Under the pieces are notes generated by a model that ran no database searches, was not told the origin of the DNA, and saw nothing but the letters and a program-made list of their open reading frames with translations. DNA of 40,621 nucleotides from CAYJLB01 sp964370845 (GTDB taxonomy: Bacteria > Bacillota > Clostridia > Oscillospirales > Ruminococcaceae), in the NCBI GenBank assembly GCA_964370845.1, contig CAYJLB010000016.1, forward strand, positions 1-40,621, given 5' to 3'. The position numbers and the translations under genes are program-made. The stretch's first letter is position 1. Every line of letters begins with the position of its first letter. Below, piece after piece: positions 1 to 7,138 of the stretch.

Positions 1-1
1 A

Positions 2-154
2 ATCTTTTCGCTATGGACTGTTTTTTTCTTATTACTTGGAATAGTTTCATTTTTGATATGCTTTGGCATAAATAAAGTGTGCGAAGATATTGCTATTCTT
101 TTAAAAGAGGTAGAAGATAAAAATAATACCAATTATAAGCATAGCACGAAATAA
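2..154 (+). CDS. C-terminal fragment of a small membrane protein
   Basis: The frame is open from the window edge to a TAA at 152-154 and gives 50 residues. The first 22 or so are almost entirely hydrophobic (a membrane helix rich in Phe, Leu and Ile). They are followed by a short charged tail with Lys, Glu and Asp. The start lies outside the window. I do not recognise the family. A single helix plus a polar tail is too little to assign a role. It reads in the same direction as trpS, with a structured 185-nt gap between them. Confidence 0.45.
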   Translation: MFSLWTVFFLLLGIVSFLICFGINKVCEDIAILLKEVEDKNNTNYKHSTK

Positions 155-190
155 ATTAAATAAAAACCTGCCGTTATACAAACTATTTCA

Positions 191-237
191 TTTTGCAAAT
201 TAATAATAGGCAGAGGTAACAGTGGGGTTGCCCCGCA
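191..237 (-). repeat. Dispersed repeat, copy A
   Basis: Read on the minus strand this begins GCGGGGCAACCCCACTGTTA, passes a C-rich stretch and ends in TTTGCAAAAT. The copy at 24976-25019 on the plus strand begins GCGGGGAAACCCCGCTGTTA and ends TTTGCAAAAAT. Both start with a GC-rich hairpin (GGGG/CCCC) in otherwise AT-rich DNA and both lie between genes. This looks like a small non-coding repeat family. The function is unknown. Confidence 0.5.
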
Positions 238-248
238 AAGGAGAAAAA

Positions 249-311
249 GTATGGATATAAATTTCCATACTCGGAGTTTCGTGTTTTTCGTCCCTTAAGA
301 ACGAAAAACAC
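249..311 (+). other. Two hairpins in the trpS leader
   Basis: Two stem-loops sit before trpS. GTATGGA (249-255) pairs with TCCATAC (264-270). GTGTTTTTCGT (281-291) pairs perfectly over 11 bp with ACGAAAAACAC (301-311) across a 9-nt loop. The second ends 8 nt before the trpS Shine-Dalgarno. No T-run follows it, so it is not a classical terminator on the plus strand. No T-box consensus is visible here, so tRNA-dependent control is not supported. Confidence 0.5.
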
Positions 312-339
312 AAACGTCCAGAAAGGAATGATTATATTA

Positions 340-1344
340 ATGTTTAATAACGATAAAAAAACCATATTTAGTGGCATACAACCAACAGGAGTTTTTACTT
401 TAGGTAATTATCTTGGAGCGGTGAGAAACTGGGAAACACTGCAAGATGAGTACAACTGTATTTACTCAATTGTTGATATGCACGCAATTACAGTAAGACA
501 AGACCCAACAAAATTAAGACAAGCTACTTTGAATTCCTTTGCACTAATGCTTGCTTGTGGAATTGACCCTGATAAAAGCATACCTTTTATCCAAAGCCAT
601 GTAAAAACTCACGCAGAAATGAACTGGATTTTGTCCTGTTCAACTCAATTTGGTGAGCTTTCAAGAATGACACAATTCAAGGATAAAAGTGCAAAACACG
701 CAGATGATGTGAACGCTGGTTTGTTCACTTATCCTGTCCTCATGGCTGGGGATATTTTGCTATATAAAACAGATTTAGTACCTGTTGGAGTTGACCAAAA
801 ACAACACTTAGAGCTTGCAAGAGATATTGCAGGGCGATTTAATCAACGTTATGGCGAACTTTTCACAGTTCCAGAGCCATATATTCCAAAGCTTGGTTCA
901 AAAATAATGTCCCTCGCTGACCCTACTAAAAAAATGTCTAAGAGCGACGAAAACCAAAATGGTTGCGTTTATATTTTAGATGATGTAGACACAATTATTA
1001 GAAAATTCAAACGTGCAGTAACTGACTCCGACGCTGAAATTGCTTATAAAGAGGGCAAAGACGGAATTTGTAACCTTATGTCAATTTATTCATCAGTTAC
1101 AGACCTTTCTTATGAGCAAATTGAAAAAGATTTTGCTGGGAAAGGCTATGGCGACTTTAAAATGGCGGTTGGTGAAGCGGTAGCGGACTACTTAAAACCA
1201 ATTAGAGAAAAATATGCTGACCTTTCTAAAAACAAAGACTATTTAAAAGAAGTCTATACTAAAGGTGCTTTTGAAGCATTGAAGATTTCACAAAAAGTAG
1301 TTTCAAAAGCTTATAGAAAAGTTGGTTTTGTAGATTTTAAATAA
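340..1344 (+). CDS. trpS: Tryptophanyl-tRNA synthetase
   Basis: This class I aminoacyl-tRNA synthetase charges tRNA-Trp with tryptophan in the cytoplasm. The 334-aa length is normal for bacterial TrpRS. The nucleotide-binding signature appears as PTGVFTLGN (residues 15-23), the TrpRS form of HIGH, and KMSKS is intact at residues 198-202. I prefer the ATG at 340 to the in-frame ATG at 328. The latter directly abuts the AGAAAGGA ribosome site (320-327), whereas 340 leaves a 12-nt spacer like other genes here. It appears monocistronic, preceded by a hairpin-rich leader. The c-di-GMP gene that follows has its own promoter. Confidence 0.96.
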   Translation: MFNNDKKTIFSGIQPTGVFTLGNYLGAVRNWETLQDEYNCIYSIVDMHAITVRQDPTKLRQATLNSFALMLACGIDPDKSIPFIQSHVKTHAEMNWILSCSTQFGELSRMTQFKDKSAKHADDVNAGLFTYPVLMAGDILLYKTDLVPVGVDQKQHLELARDIAGRFNQRYGELFTVPEPYIPKLGSKIMSLADPTKKMSKSDENQNGCVYILDDVDTIIRKFKRAVTDSDAEIAYKEGKDGICNLMSIYSSVTDLSYEQIEKDFAGKGYGDFKMAVGEAVADYLKPIREKYADLSKNKDYLKEVYTKGAFEALKISQKVVSKAYRKVGFVDFK

Positions 1345-1375
1345 AAATTAATTAAATAAATATTTTGTCAAAACC

Positions 1376-1404
1376 TTGCTTTTTAAGGAAAATTTTGCTA
1401 AAAT
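1376..1404 (+). promoter_or_regulatory. Promoter of the GGDEF-EAL gene
   Basis: TTGCTT (1376-1381), a 17-nt spacer and TAAAAT (1399-1404) make a reasonable sigma-A promoter. It is followed about 30 nt later by a strong GGGGGGAG ribosome site. Confidence 0.5.
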
Positions 1405-1440
1405 ATATATAATTGATTTTATAAAAAAGGGGGGAGTTTT

Positions 1441-3684
1441 ATGAAGTTATCAAAATCTGCTATAATTATCATTATTTTTTCAACAATTGCAGTTATAGCA
1501 GTTGGATTTAGTATGAATTCTTACTACTCTTTTATCCATAGCAGCATTACAAATTCTGGTTATGTGACTTTGCATGAAATTGCTGTGCTACAAGAACAAA
1601 AGGTAAGCAATAAAATTACTTCGGATTTAGACTCTTTTAAAGCTTCAGCTGATATAATCTCCTCTTTTAATAATGATACCGAATTTATTAAAACATATAT
1701 AGACCAACTTGAAGCAACTTCTCATCTTGGAAACATTATGGCTACCGATATTGATGGAAATGGTGTTAATGATAGTGGAGATTCTGTAACTCTCCCCCAA
1801 AATGTTAATGTAGAAGAAGCAATTGAAAAAGGATTTTTTATTGGTGAAAAACATACTTCTATTATTCTCGGTGTTGAAGTTGTTGATTTAGTGGTGCCAA
1901 TTATTTTGGAAAAAGAAGTGGTAGGCTTTCTTTTTGCCGAATACATATTATCTGACTTATCCGAATATATAAGTACTGCTTTTGACAACAATGCTTATGC
2001 CTATATAGCTGATGAAAATGGCGATGTAGTTGCAAGTGCTGACAATAATCAAAGTATTGGAAATGAAAACATTTTTTATATTTTCGATAACTCATATGCA
2101 GAAACCGACATTTCTTCAAAGGAAATTAAAGCAGATTTAGCCAATGGGAACACTGGTACTATCACTTATAATTTTTTGGGAGTAGAAAGAGTTGGTGAAT
2201 ATATACCTATTGGTTATGGAGATTGGTTTATATTTATTGTTATGTCTAGTGATATTTTCCAAGATAGTATTGACGCTGTAAACCTTGAGATTATGCTCTA
2301 TAATATAATTACATATACAGCTGGATTTATCCTTGTTTGGATAATTATTGATATGAAGAAAAAATCTCAAAAAGAAATTGATACTATTGCAAATTATGAC
2401 GAACTTACAGGGCTACCTAATTTAAATAAAGCTAAAGAATTGATTGAACAATTAATAAAAAGAAAACCTGAAAATGACTATACTATAATAAAATTCGATG
2501 TTGCAAACTTTAAGTCTATCAATGAATTGTTTGATTTTCAAACTGGAAATCAAGTAATTGTTGATATTGCAAAAATGTCCGAATTTGCAGATAACAAATC
2601 ATTTTTCATGGCTAGAATTGGAACAGATGAATTTATTATGTTTGCAAACACTGACTATTTTAATGATTTTGATTTAAAAAGAGTTATTTATAGAAAGTAT
2701 CTTGATGAAAAACTATCTTATTTAGGCTCACATAGATTTTCATTTAAATATGGAATTTATAATATTCAAAAACAAGATTTAGATGCAAACGAGATAATAA
2801 GTAAAGTAAATCTAGCACACAATCATGCTAAAATGCAAAAAAATGTTGATATTTGCTTTTATGATGATGATTTTAGAAAACAACTTATTCGAAATGGAGA
2901 AATTTCTGAACAAATGCACCCTGCCTTACAAAATGGCGAGTTTAAAGTATTCTTACAACCAAAATATGTCACTACAAATAAAGTCTTGTATGGCGCAGAA
3001 GCTCTTGTTCGTTGGTTTAGAGATGGTGGAGAGGAAATTATTTTTCCTGGCTCATTTATTAGCCTTTTTGAAAGCACTGGTTTTATTCAATTAGTTGATA
3101 TGTATATGCTTGAGGAAACTTGTAAAATTATACGAAATTGGATAGATGAAGGGCTCCCAGTAGTGCCTATTTCAGTTAACTTTTCAAGAATGCATCTTGG
3201 AAACGAAAATTTTGTTAATGAAGTTAATGTTATTACTGAAAAATATAATATTCCAAAAAAATATATTGAACTTGAATTAACTGAAAGTACAATTATTGAT
3301 AATGAAGAAACTTTAACCTCTGTTTTTGCATCATTGCGTTCTTACGGATACAAACTTTCCATGGACGACTTTGGCTCAGGTTATTCCTCTTTAGGGTTAC
3401 TCAAAAACCTTGATGTTGATATAATCAAAATGGATAGAAGTTTCTTTGTGGAAAATAGTAACTATGAAAAGAGTAGACTTGTAGTTAAAACAGTTGTTGA
3501 CATGGCGAAAAGGCTTGATTTAATCACTGTTGCAGAAGGTGTTGAAACTAAAGAACAAGTCGACTTTTTAAAAGATATTGGTTGTGAAATTGTACAAGGA
3601 TTTTATTTTGCAGTGCCAATGCCTGCTGAAGATTTCACAGAAAAAATAATTCGTGATGAAAATTTAAATTATACACAACATTAA
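1441..3684 (+). CDS. Membrane GGDEF-EAL c-di-GMP protein, probable phosphodiesterase
   Basis: A 747-aa sensor. An N-terminal membrane helix (residues about 7-24) and a second (about 285-305) flank an extracytoplasmic segment of about 260 residues, probably Cache-like. A GGDEF domain and a C-terminal EAL domain follow. The GGDEF signature reads G394-T-D-E-F398, with Thr for the second Gly, so cyclase activity is doubtful and the domain may be regulatory. The EAL domain looks catalytically complete: E520-A-L, the ELTES motif, DDFGSGYSS (Asp642-Asp643), IKMDRSF, AEGVET and QGF. The likely reaction is hydrolysis of cyclic di-GMP in response to an external ligand. The start has the strong ribosome site GGGGGGAG. 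The gene has its own promoter and is followed by a long perfect hairpin. Confidence 0.9.
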   Translation: MKLSKSAIIIIIFSTIAVIAVGFSMNSYYSFIHSSITNSGYVTLHEIAVLQEQKVSNKITSDLDSFKASADIISSFNNDTEFIKTYIDQLEATSHLGNIMATDIDGNGVNDSGDSVTLPQNVNVEEAIEKGFFIGEKHTSIILGVEVVDLVVPIILEKEVVGFLFAEYILSDLSEYISTAFDNNAYAYIADENGDVVASADNNQSIGNENIFYIFDNSYAETDISSKEIKADLANGNTGTITYNFLGVERVGEYIPIGYGDWFIFIVMSSDIFQDSIDAVNLEIMLYNIITYTAGFILVWIIIDMKKKSQKEIDTIANYDELTGLPNLNKAKELIEQLIKRKPENDYTIIKFDVANFKSINELFDFQTGNQVIVDIAKMSEFADNKSFFMARIGTDEFIMFANTDYFNDFDLKRVIYRKYLDEKLSYLGSHRFSFKYGIYNIQKQDLDANEIISKVNLAHNHAKMQKNVDICFYDDDFRKQLIRNGEISEQMHPALQNGEFKVFLQPKYVTTNKVLYGAEALVRWFRDGGEEIIFPGSFISLFESTGFIQLVDMYMLEETCKIIRNWIDEGLPVVPISVNFSRMHLGNENFVNEVNVITEKYNIPKKYIELELTESTIIDNEETLTSVFASLRSYGYKLSMDDFGSGYSSLGLLKNLDVDIIKMDRSFFVENSNYEKSRLVVKTVVDMAKRLDLITVAEGVETKEQVDFLKDIGCEIVQGFYFAVPMPAEDFTEKIIRDENLNYTQH

Positions 3685-3705
3685 TATGGCACAAAAGCCA
3701 ATCCC

Positions 3706-3748
3706 TAACATAGCTTAGATAAATCAAAAGTTTATCTAAGCTATGTTA
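3706..3748. terminator. 18-bp perfect hairpin between the c-di-GMP gene and ilvB
   Basis: Arms 3706-3723 and 3731-3748 pair perfectly over 18 bp around a 7-nt loop. There is no T-run after it. Instead the right arm runs into TATAAT (3747-3752), the best candidate -10 for ilvB, although no good -35 lies 16-18 nt upstream. It may end transcription of the upstream gene, act as an operator over the ilvB promoter, or both. Confidence 0.5.
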
Positions 3749-3789
3749 TAATAACTAATAAAATTGATCAAGAAAGGGAGTTATAAATT

Positions 3790-5400
3790 ATGATTACAGT
3801 TGCACAAAGTATGGTAAAAGCCTTAGAAAAAGAAAATATTTCAGTAGTATTTGGCTATCCTGGGGCGGCGATTTGCCCTTTTTACGATGCACTTTCAAAC
3901 AGTGATATAAAACACGTTTTAGTAAGACAAGAGCAAAATGCCGTCCATTCAGCAAGCGGTTATGCGAGAATGACTAACAAACCCGCAGTTTGCATTGCAA
4001 CCTCAGGCCCTGGGGCGTTAAATCTAATTACAGGCATTGCTACAGCTTATATGGATTCAATTCCTGTTGTAGTTATCACGGGGCAAGTTTCAAGGGATTT
4101 GCTTGGACGTGACGTTTTCCAAGAAGCCGATATTACTGGGGCTGTTGAGCCTTTTAGCAAATATAGTTACATTGTTAAAGACCCAAAAGACATAGGTAGA
4201 GTGTTTAAAGAAGCTTTTTATTTAGCAAACACTGGGCGAAAAGGGCCTGTTATCATTGATATTCCTGTTGATGTTCAAAGAGAAAAAATAGACTTTTCTT
4301 ATCCTGAAAGCATTTCAATGAGAAGTTATAAACCCAATGTAAATGGACACCCTGGACAAATTAAAAGGGCAATTTCTGCTCTAAAATCAGCTAAAAAGCC
4401 TTTAATTTTAGCTGGTGGAGGAATTTTTTCTTCCGATAGTAGTGATTTATTGCTTGAATTTTCACAAAAATCAGGAATTCCTGTAATTACAACAATGATG
4501 GGAATTGGCGCTGTTCATAAAGATTATGATTTAAACTTTGGAATGCTTGGAATGCATGGCGTTGCTTGTGCAAACTTTGCAATACGTCAAGCTGACGTTT
4601 TGTTAGCAATAGGAACTCGTGCTGGTGATAGGGCTGTTGCCTCCCCAAAAACAGTTAAAGAAAATAAAAAAGTTATCCACATCGACATTGACCCAGCGGA
4701 AATCGGTAAAAATTTATCTGTTGATATTCCAGTGGTTGGTGATGCGAAACTTGTTTTAAACGAATTAATTGAAAAAATTCCTTCTCTTGAAACAAAACCT
4801 TGGATAGAAGAAATTGAAAATGCAAAAAAATGCCCTAAAGAAAATACTTTTGACGGATTTATTAATCCTAAAGATTTTTTGAGAAAACTTTCGGAAAAGG
4901 CGGAAAAAACAGTCACTGTAGTTGCGGACGTTGGGCAAAATCAAATTTGGACAGCAAACAATTTTAACTATAAATCGGGACGTTACCTCACTTCGGGGGG
5001 AATGGGCACAATGGGTTACTCTATCCCAGCAGGTGTTGGAGCAAAACTTGCCTGTCCTGAAAATCAAGTTATCACTGTATGCGGAGATGGTTCTTTCCAA
5101 ATGCAAATGATGGAACTTGGAACAATTGCGCAAAATAAAATTCCTTTAAAAATGGTAGTTTTCACAAACGGACGTCTTGGAATGGTTAGAGAATTGCAAA
5201 CAAATTTGTATGCAGATAACCAAACTGCTGTTTTTCTTGACGGAAGTCCTGACATTGCAAAACTAGTGTCAGCATACGGAATAAAATCAAGAGCGATAAA
5301 CGGAAACGATGACATAGACAGCGCTATTGACGAATTTTTAGCTTATGATGGAACTTATTTGCTTGAATGTTATGTAAGTCCTAGCGAAACTACACTATAA
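3790..5400 (+). CDS. ilvB: Acetolactate synthase, large (catalytic) subunit
   Basis: This thiamine-diphosphate enzyme condenses two pyruvates to 2-acetolactate, or pyruvate with 2-oxobutyrate, in the first common step of branched-chain amino acid synthesis. The 536-aa protein has the three-domain layout of the family. The N-terminal PYR domain has FGYPG and the conserved catalytic Glu48 (RQEQ). A central domain follows, and then a C-terminal PP domain with the ThDP/Mg motif GDGSF at residues 432-436. The start has the ribosome site AGAAAGGGAG. It is followed after 13 nt by ilvN, with which it forms the holoenzyme. No leader peptide or T-box is visible upstream. A perfect hairpin overlaps its probable -10 element. 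Confidence 0.95.
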   Translation: MITVAQSMVKALEKENISVVFGYPGAAICPFYDALSNSDIKHVLVRQEQNAVHSASGYARMTNKPAVCIATSGPGALNLITGIATAYMDSIPVVVITGQVSRDLLGRDVFQEADITGAVEPFSKYSYIVKDPKDIGRVFKEAFYLANTGRKGPVIIDIPVDVQREKIDFSYPESISMRSYKPNVNGHPGQIKRAISALKSAKKPLILAGGGIFSSDSSDLLLEFSQKSGIPVITTMMGIGAVHKDYDLNFGMLGMHGVACANFAIRQADVLLAIGTRAGDRAVASPKTVKENKKVIHIDIDPAEIGKNLSVDIPVVGDAKLVLNELIEKIPSLETKPWIEEIENAKKCPKENTFDGFINPKDFLRKLSEKAEKTVTVVADVGQNQIWTANNFNYKSGRYLTSGGMGTMGYSIPAGVGAKLACPENQVITVCGDGSFQMQMMELGTIAQNKIPLKMVVFTNGRLGMVRELQTNLYADNQTAVFLDGSPDIAKLVSAYGIKSRAINGNDDIDSAIDEFLAYDGTYLLECYVSPSETTL

Positions 5401-5413
5401 GGGAGGGATTAGT

Positions 5414-5899
5414 ATGAAACACACAATTTCAATTTTAGTAGAAAACCATGCGGGTGTTTTGTCCCGTGTTTCTGGACTTTTTTCAAGACGTGGATTTAAT
5501 ATTGACAGCCTGGCAGTGGGAGTAACTGACGACCCTACAGTTTCAAGAATTACAATTATTGTGAATGGCGATGAGTACATTGTTGAACAAGTGGAAAAGC
5601 AACTTAACAAATTAGTTGACGTTATAAAAGTTAGAGAATTTTCTCCTTTTGACCACATTTCTCGTGAATTAATGCTAATCAAAGTATCTTGCACCGATAA
5701 AAATCGTGGAGATATTATTGATATTGCAAGAGTTATGGAAAGTAAAATTTGCGATATTTCAAAAAATACCCTTACTGTTGAAATTTCTGACACAGTAGAA
5801 AGACTTGAAATTTTGACTGAACTATTAAAACCTTTTGGCATTTTGGAAGTAGTGCGAACTGGCACTGTTGCAATGCAAAAAGGAAGCGAAGGAATTTAA
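5414..5899 (+). CDS. ilvN: Acetolactate synthase, small (regulatory) subunit
   Basis: The regulatory subunit of acetohydroxyacid synthase stimulates IlvB and normally confers valine feedback inhibition. At 161 aa it has the usual length. An N-terminal ACT domain (residues about 3-75) opens with ISILVENHAGVLSRVSGLF and RRGFNIDSL, the ligand-binding part of the fold. A C-terminal ALS_ss-type domain follows and ends at GTVAMQKG. The ribosome site GGGAGG lies just after the ilvB stop, so the two are co-transcribed. The next genes encode TSUP half-proteins and are separated by a long inverted repeat that may serve as the terminator. Confidence 0.95.
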   Translation: MKHTISILVENHAGVLSRVSGLFSRRGFNIDSLAVGVTDDPTVSRITIIVNGDEYIVEQVEKQLNKLVDVIKVREFSPFDHISRELMLIKVSCTDKNRGDIIDIARVMESKICDISKNTLTVEISDTVERLEILTELLKPFGILEVVRTGTVAMQKGSEGI

Positions 5900-5931
5900 A
5901 TTTCCCTGTGAAATAATTTATTTAAGTATAA

Positions 5932-5989
5932 AAGTATAATTACCCACCAAAAATAATGTTACTATTTTTTTGGAGGGATAATTATACTT
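5932..5989 (+). promoter_or_regulatory. Inverted repeat enclosing the ribosome site of the first TSUP gene
   Basis: The left arm (5932-5955) and right arm (5963-5989) form a long, slightly imperfect stem. AAGTATAATTA pairs with TAATTATACTT, CCC with GGG, CC with GG, and AAAAATA with TATTTTT. The only good ribosome site, GGAGGG (5972-5977), lies inside the right arm. In RNA it would be base-paired. The element could terminate ilvBN transcription or gate translation of the downstream gene. Confidence 0.6.
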
Positions 5990-5992
5990 TTT

Positions 5993-6325
5993 TTGTTAAC
6001 TGGATTAATAACAGGTTTAGTCAATGGATTTTTCGCTTCTGGAGGCGGTTTAGTTGCAATTCCAGCATTAAAAATGTCGGGACTTTCTAAAAAAGAAAGC
6101 CACACAAATGCAATTGCACTAACAATGCCACTTAGTATTGTAAGTGCAATTTTTTATTTTATTAATGGAAATATGGACTTTATTTACGCTTTATATTTTC
6201 TTCCTTCGGGGCTTTTAGGTGCATTTGTTGGAATTAAGCTTTTTAGAAGAATTTCACCAAAAATGCTAGAACGAATATTTGGTTTTCTTCTAATTATTTC
6301 AGCAGTACGAATTTTCCTACGATAG
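5993..6325 (+). CDS. TSUP (TauE/SafE-like) transporter, first half-size subunit
   Basis: A 110-aa hydrophobic protein with about four membrane helices. It opens with the TSUP family pattern GLVNGFFASGGGLVAIPAL (residues about 6-24), then has a helix pair and a C-terminal helix. Full TSUP anion transporters (sulfite, sulfoacetate and similar) are about 250 aa with two such repeats. This gene holds only one repeat and the next gene holds the other. The best standard start is TTG 5993, with GGAGGG 15 nt upstream. In-frame ATT 5981 and ATA 5984 are non-standard alternatives. The ribosome site is inside a hairpin. The substrate cannot be predicted. Confidence 0.75.
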   Translation: MLTGLITGLVNGFFASGGGLVAIPALKMSGLSKKESHTNAIALTMPLSIVSAIFYFINGNMDFIYALYFLPSGLLGAFVGIKLFRRISPKMLERIFGFLLIISAVRIFLR

Positions 6326-6351
6326 AAAATTTAATAGTAAGGGGGGATTTT

Positions 6352-6750
6352 TTGTTAAGTGTAATTTTCAATGTAATAGCTGGCTTTTTAGCTGGAATGT
6401 GTGCATCAATGGGACTTGGTGGAGGGTTAATTCTAATTTTATATTTAAGTATTTTCACAGAAAAAAATCAAGTTCAATCTGGAGGAATTAATCTTGTTTT
6501 TTTCGTTTTAATAGCAACTTTCACGCTAATTATACGCAGTAAAAGCAAGGTTGAAAAAGAAAAAAATCCAATTAAGTGGAAAAAAATACTCCCAGCTATT
6601 TTAGCGGGAGTATTAGGTTCATTTATCGGTAGTTTTCTAACTACTTATATAGATAAAGGGATTATTTCAAAGCTTTTTGCCCTTTTCATTTTTATTGTGG
6701 GAATTAAAGAGCTTTTTTCTTCCTATAAGAAAGATAACCCTCCAAAATAA
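6352..6750 (+). CDS. TSUP (TauE/SafE-like) transporter, second half-size subunit
   Basis: A 132-aa hydrophobic protein carrying the second copy of the TSUP repeat. The glycine-rich helix AGMCASMGLGGGLILILYL (residues about 10-28) is followed by three more helices and a short basic tail. It starts at TTG 6352, 5-6 nt after GGGGGG and 26 nt after the first half-gene, so the two are probably co-translated. They probably assemble as a heterodimer that replaces a single full-length transporter. Its last 47 bp overlap the 3' end of ruvX on the other strand. A frameshift splitting one ancestral gene is unlikely because each half has its own start, ribosome site and complete repeat. Confidence 0.75.
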   Translation: MLSVIFNVIAGFLAGMCASMGLGGGLILILYLSIFTEKNQVQSGGINLVFFVLIATFTLIIRSKSKVEKEKNPIKWKKILPAILAGVLGSFIGSFLTTYIDKGIISKLFALFIFIVGIKELFSSYKKDNPPK

Positions 6751-7126
6751 GTACAGCTGACACTGAATCCACGACAGCTTTACGTTTTTTCCCTCGTGTG
6801 TTAGTTTCATTTAAAATATTGTGAGCGGAAACAGTAGTCCTTCTCTCGTCCCACAATGTCACTGGAAGTCCGCTCTTTTCTTTAAGAAGTTCAGCTAATT
6901 GTTCACACTTTAAAGCTTTAGGACCAATGCTTCCATTCATATTTTTAGGATAACCAAGAACGATTTCCCCTACCTCATATTCACTTGCAAGGTGGCAAAT
7001 TTTATCGGCACAAACTTCAAACTTTCGTTCTTCGATTACACCAACAGGACTTGCTAAAAATTCGGTTTTATCACAAACAGCAATCCCCGTTCTCACATCA
7101 CCAAAGTCTACAGCCATAATTTTCAT
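6704..7126 (-). CDS. ruvX: Putative Holliday junction resolvase / pre-16S rRNA nuclease (YqgF family)
   Basis: An RNase H-fold nuclease of 140 aa. The family is implicated in maturation of 16S rRNA 5' ends and has been proposed to resolve Holliday junctions. The first catalytic strand MAVDFGDVRTGIA (Asp7), the GYPKNMNGS motif, the WDERRTT segment and the C-terminal D(S)VSAVLIL segment are all present and match the family. ATG 7126 is preferred to the adjacent upstream TTG because AGGAG lies 9 nt away. It is the last gene of the glucokinase-pyrimidine operon, 12 nt after the phosphatase gene. Its 3' end runs antisense into the second TSUP gene. Confidence 0.9.
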   Translation of the reverse strand: MKIMAVDFGDVRTGIAVCDKTEFLASPVGVIEERKFEVCADKICHLASEYEVGEIVLGYPKNMNGSIGPKALKCEQLAELLKEKSGLPVTLWDERRTTVSAHNILNETNTRGKKRKAVVDSVSAVLILEGYLSYRKKKAL

Positions 7127-7138
7127 CAATCAAAACTC

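Noticed and set aside
155..339. T-box riboswitch before trpS
   Set aside because: The GGTGG-N-ACCGCG type box and a specifier stem are not found. The GC-rich piece is better explained by the dispersed repeat.
5395..5865. 156-codon open frame antisense to ilvN
   Set aside because: Same reasoning: complete overlap with a conserved gene and no signals of its own.
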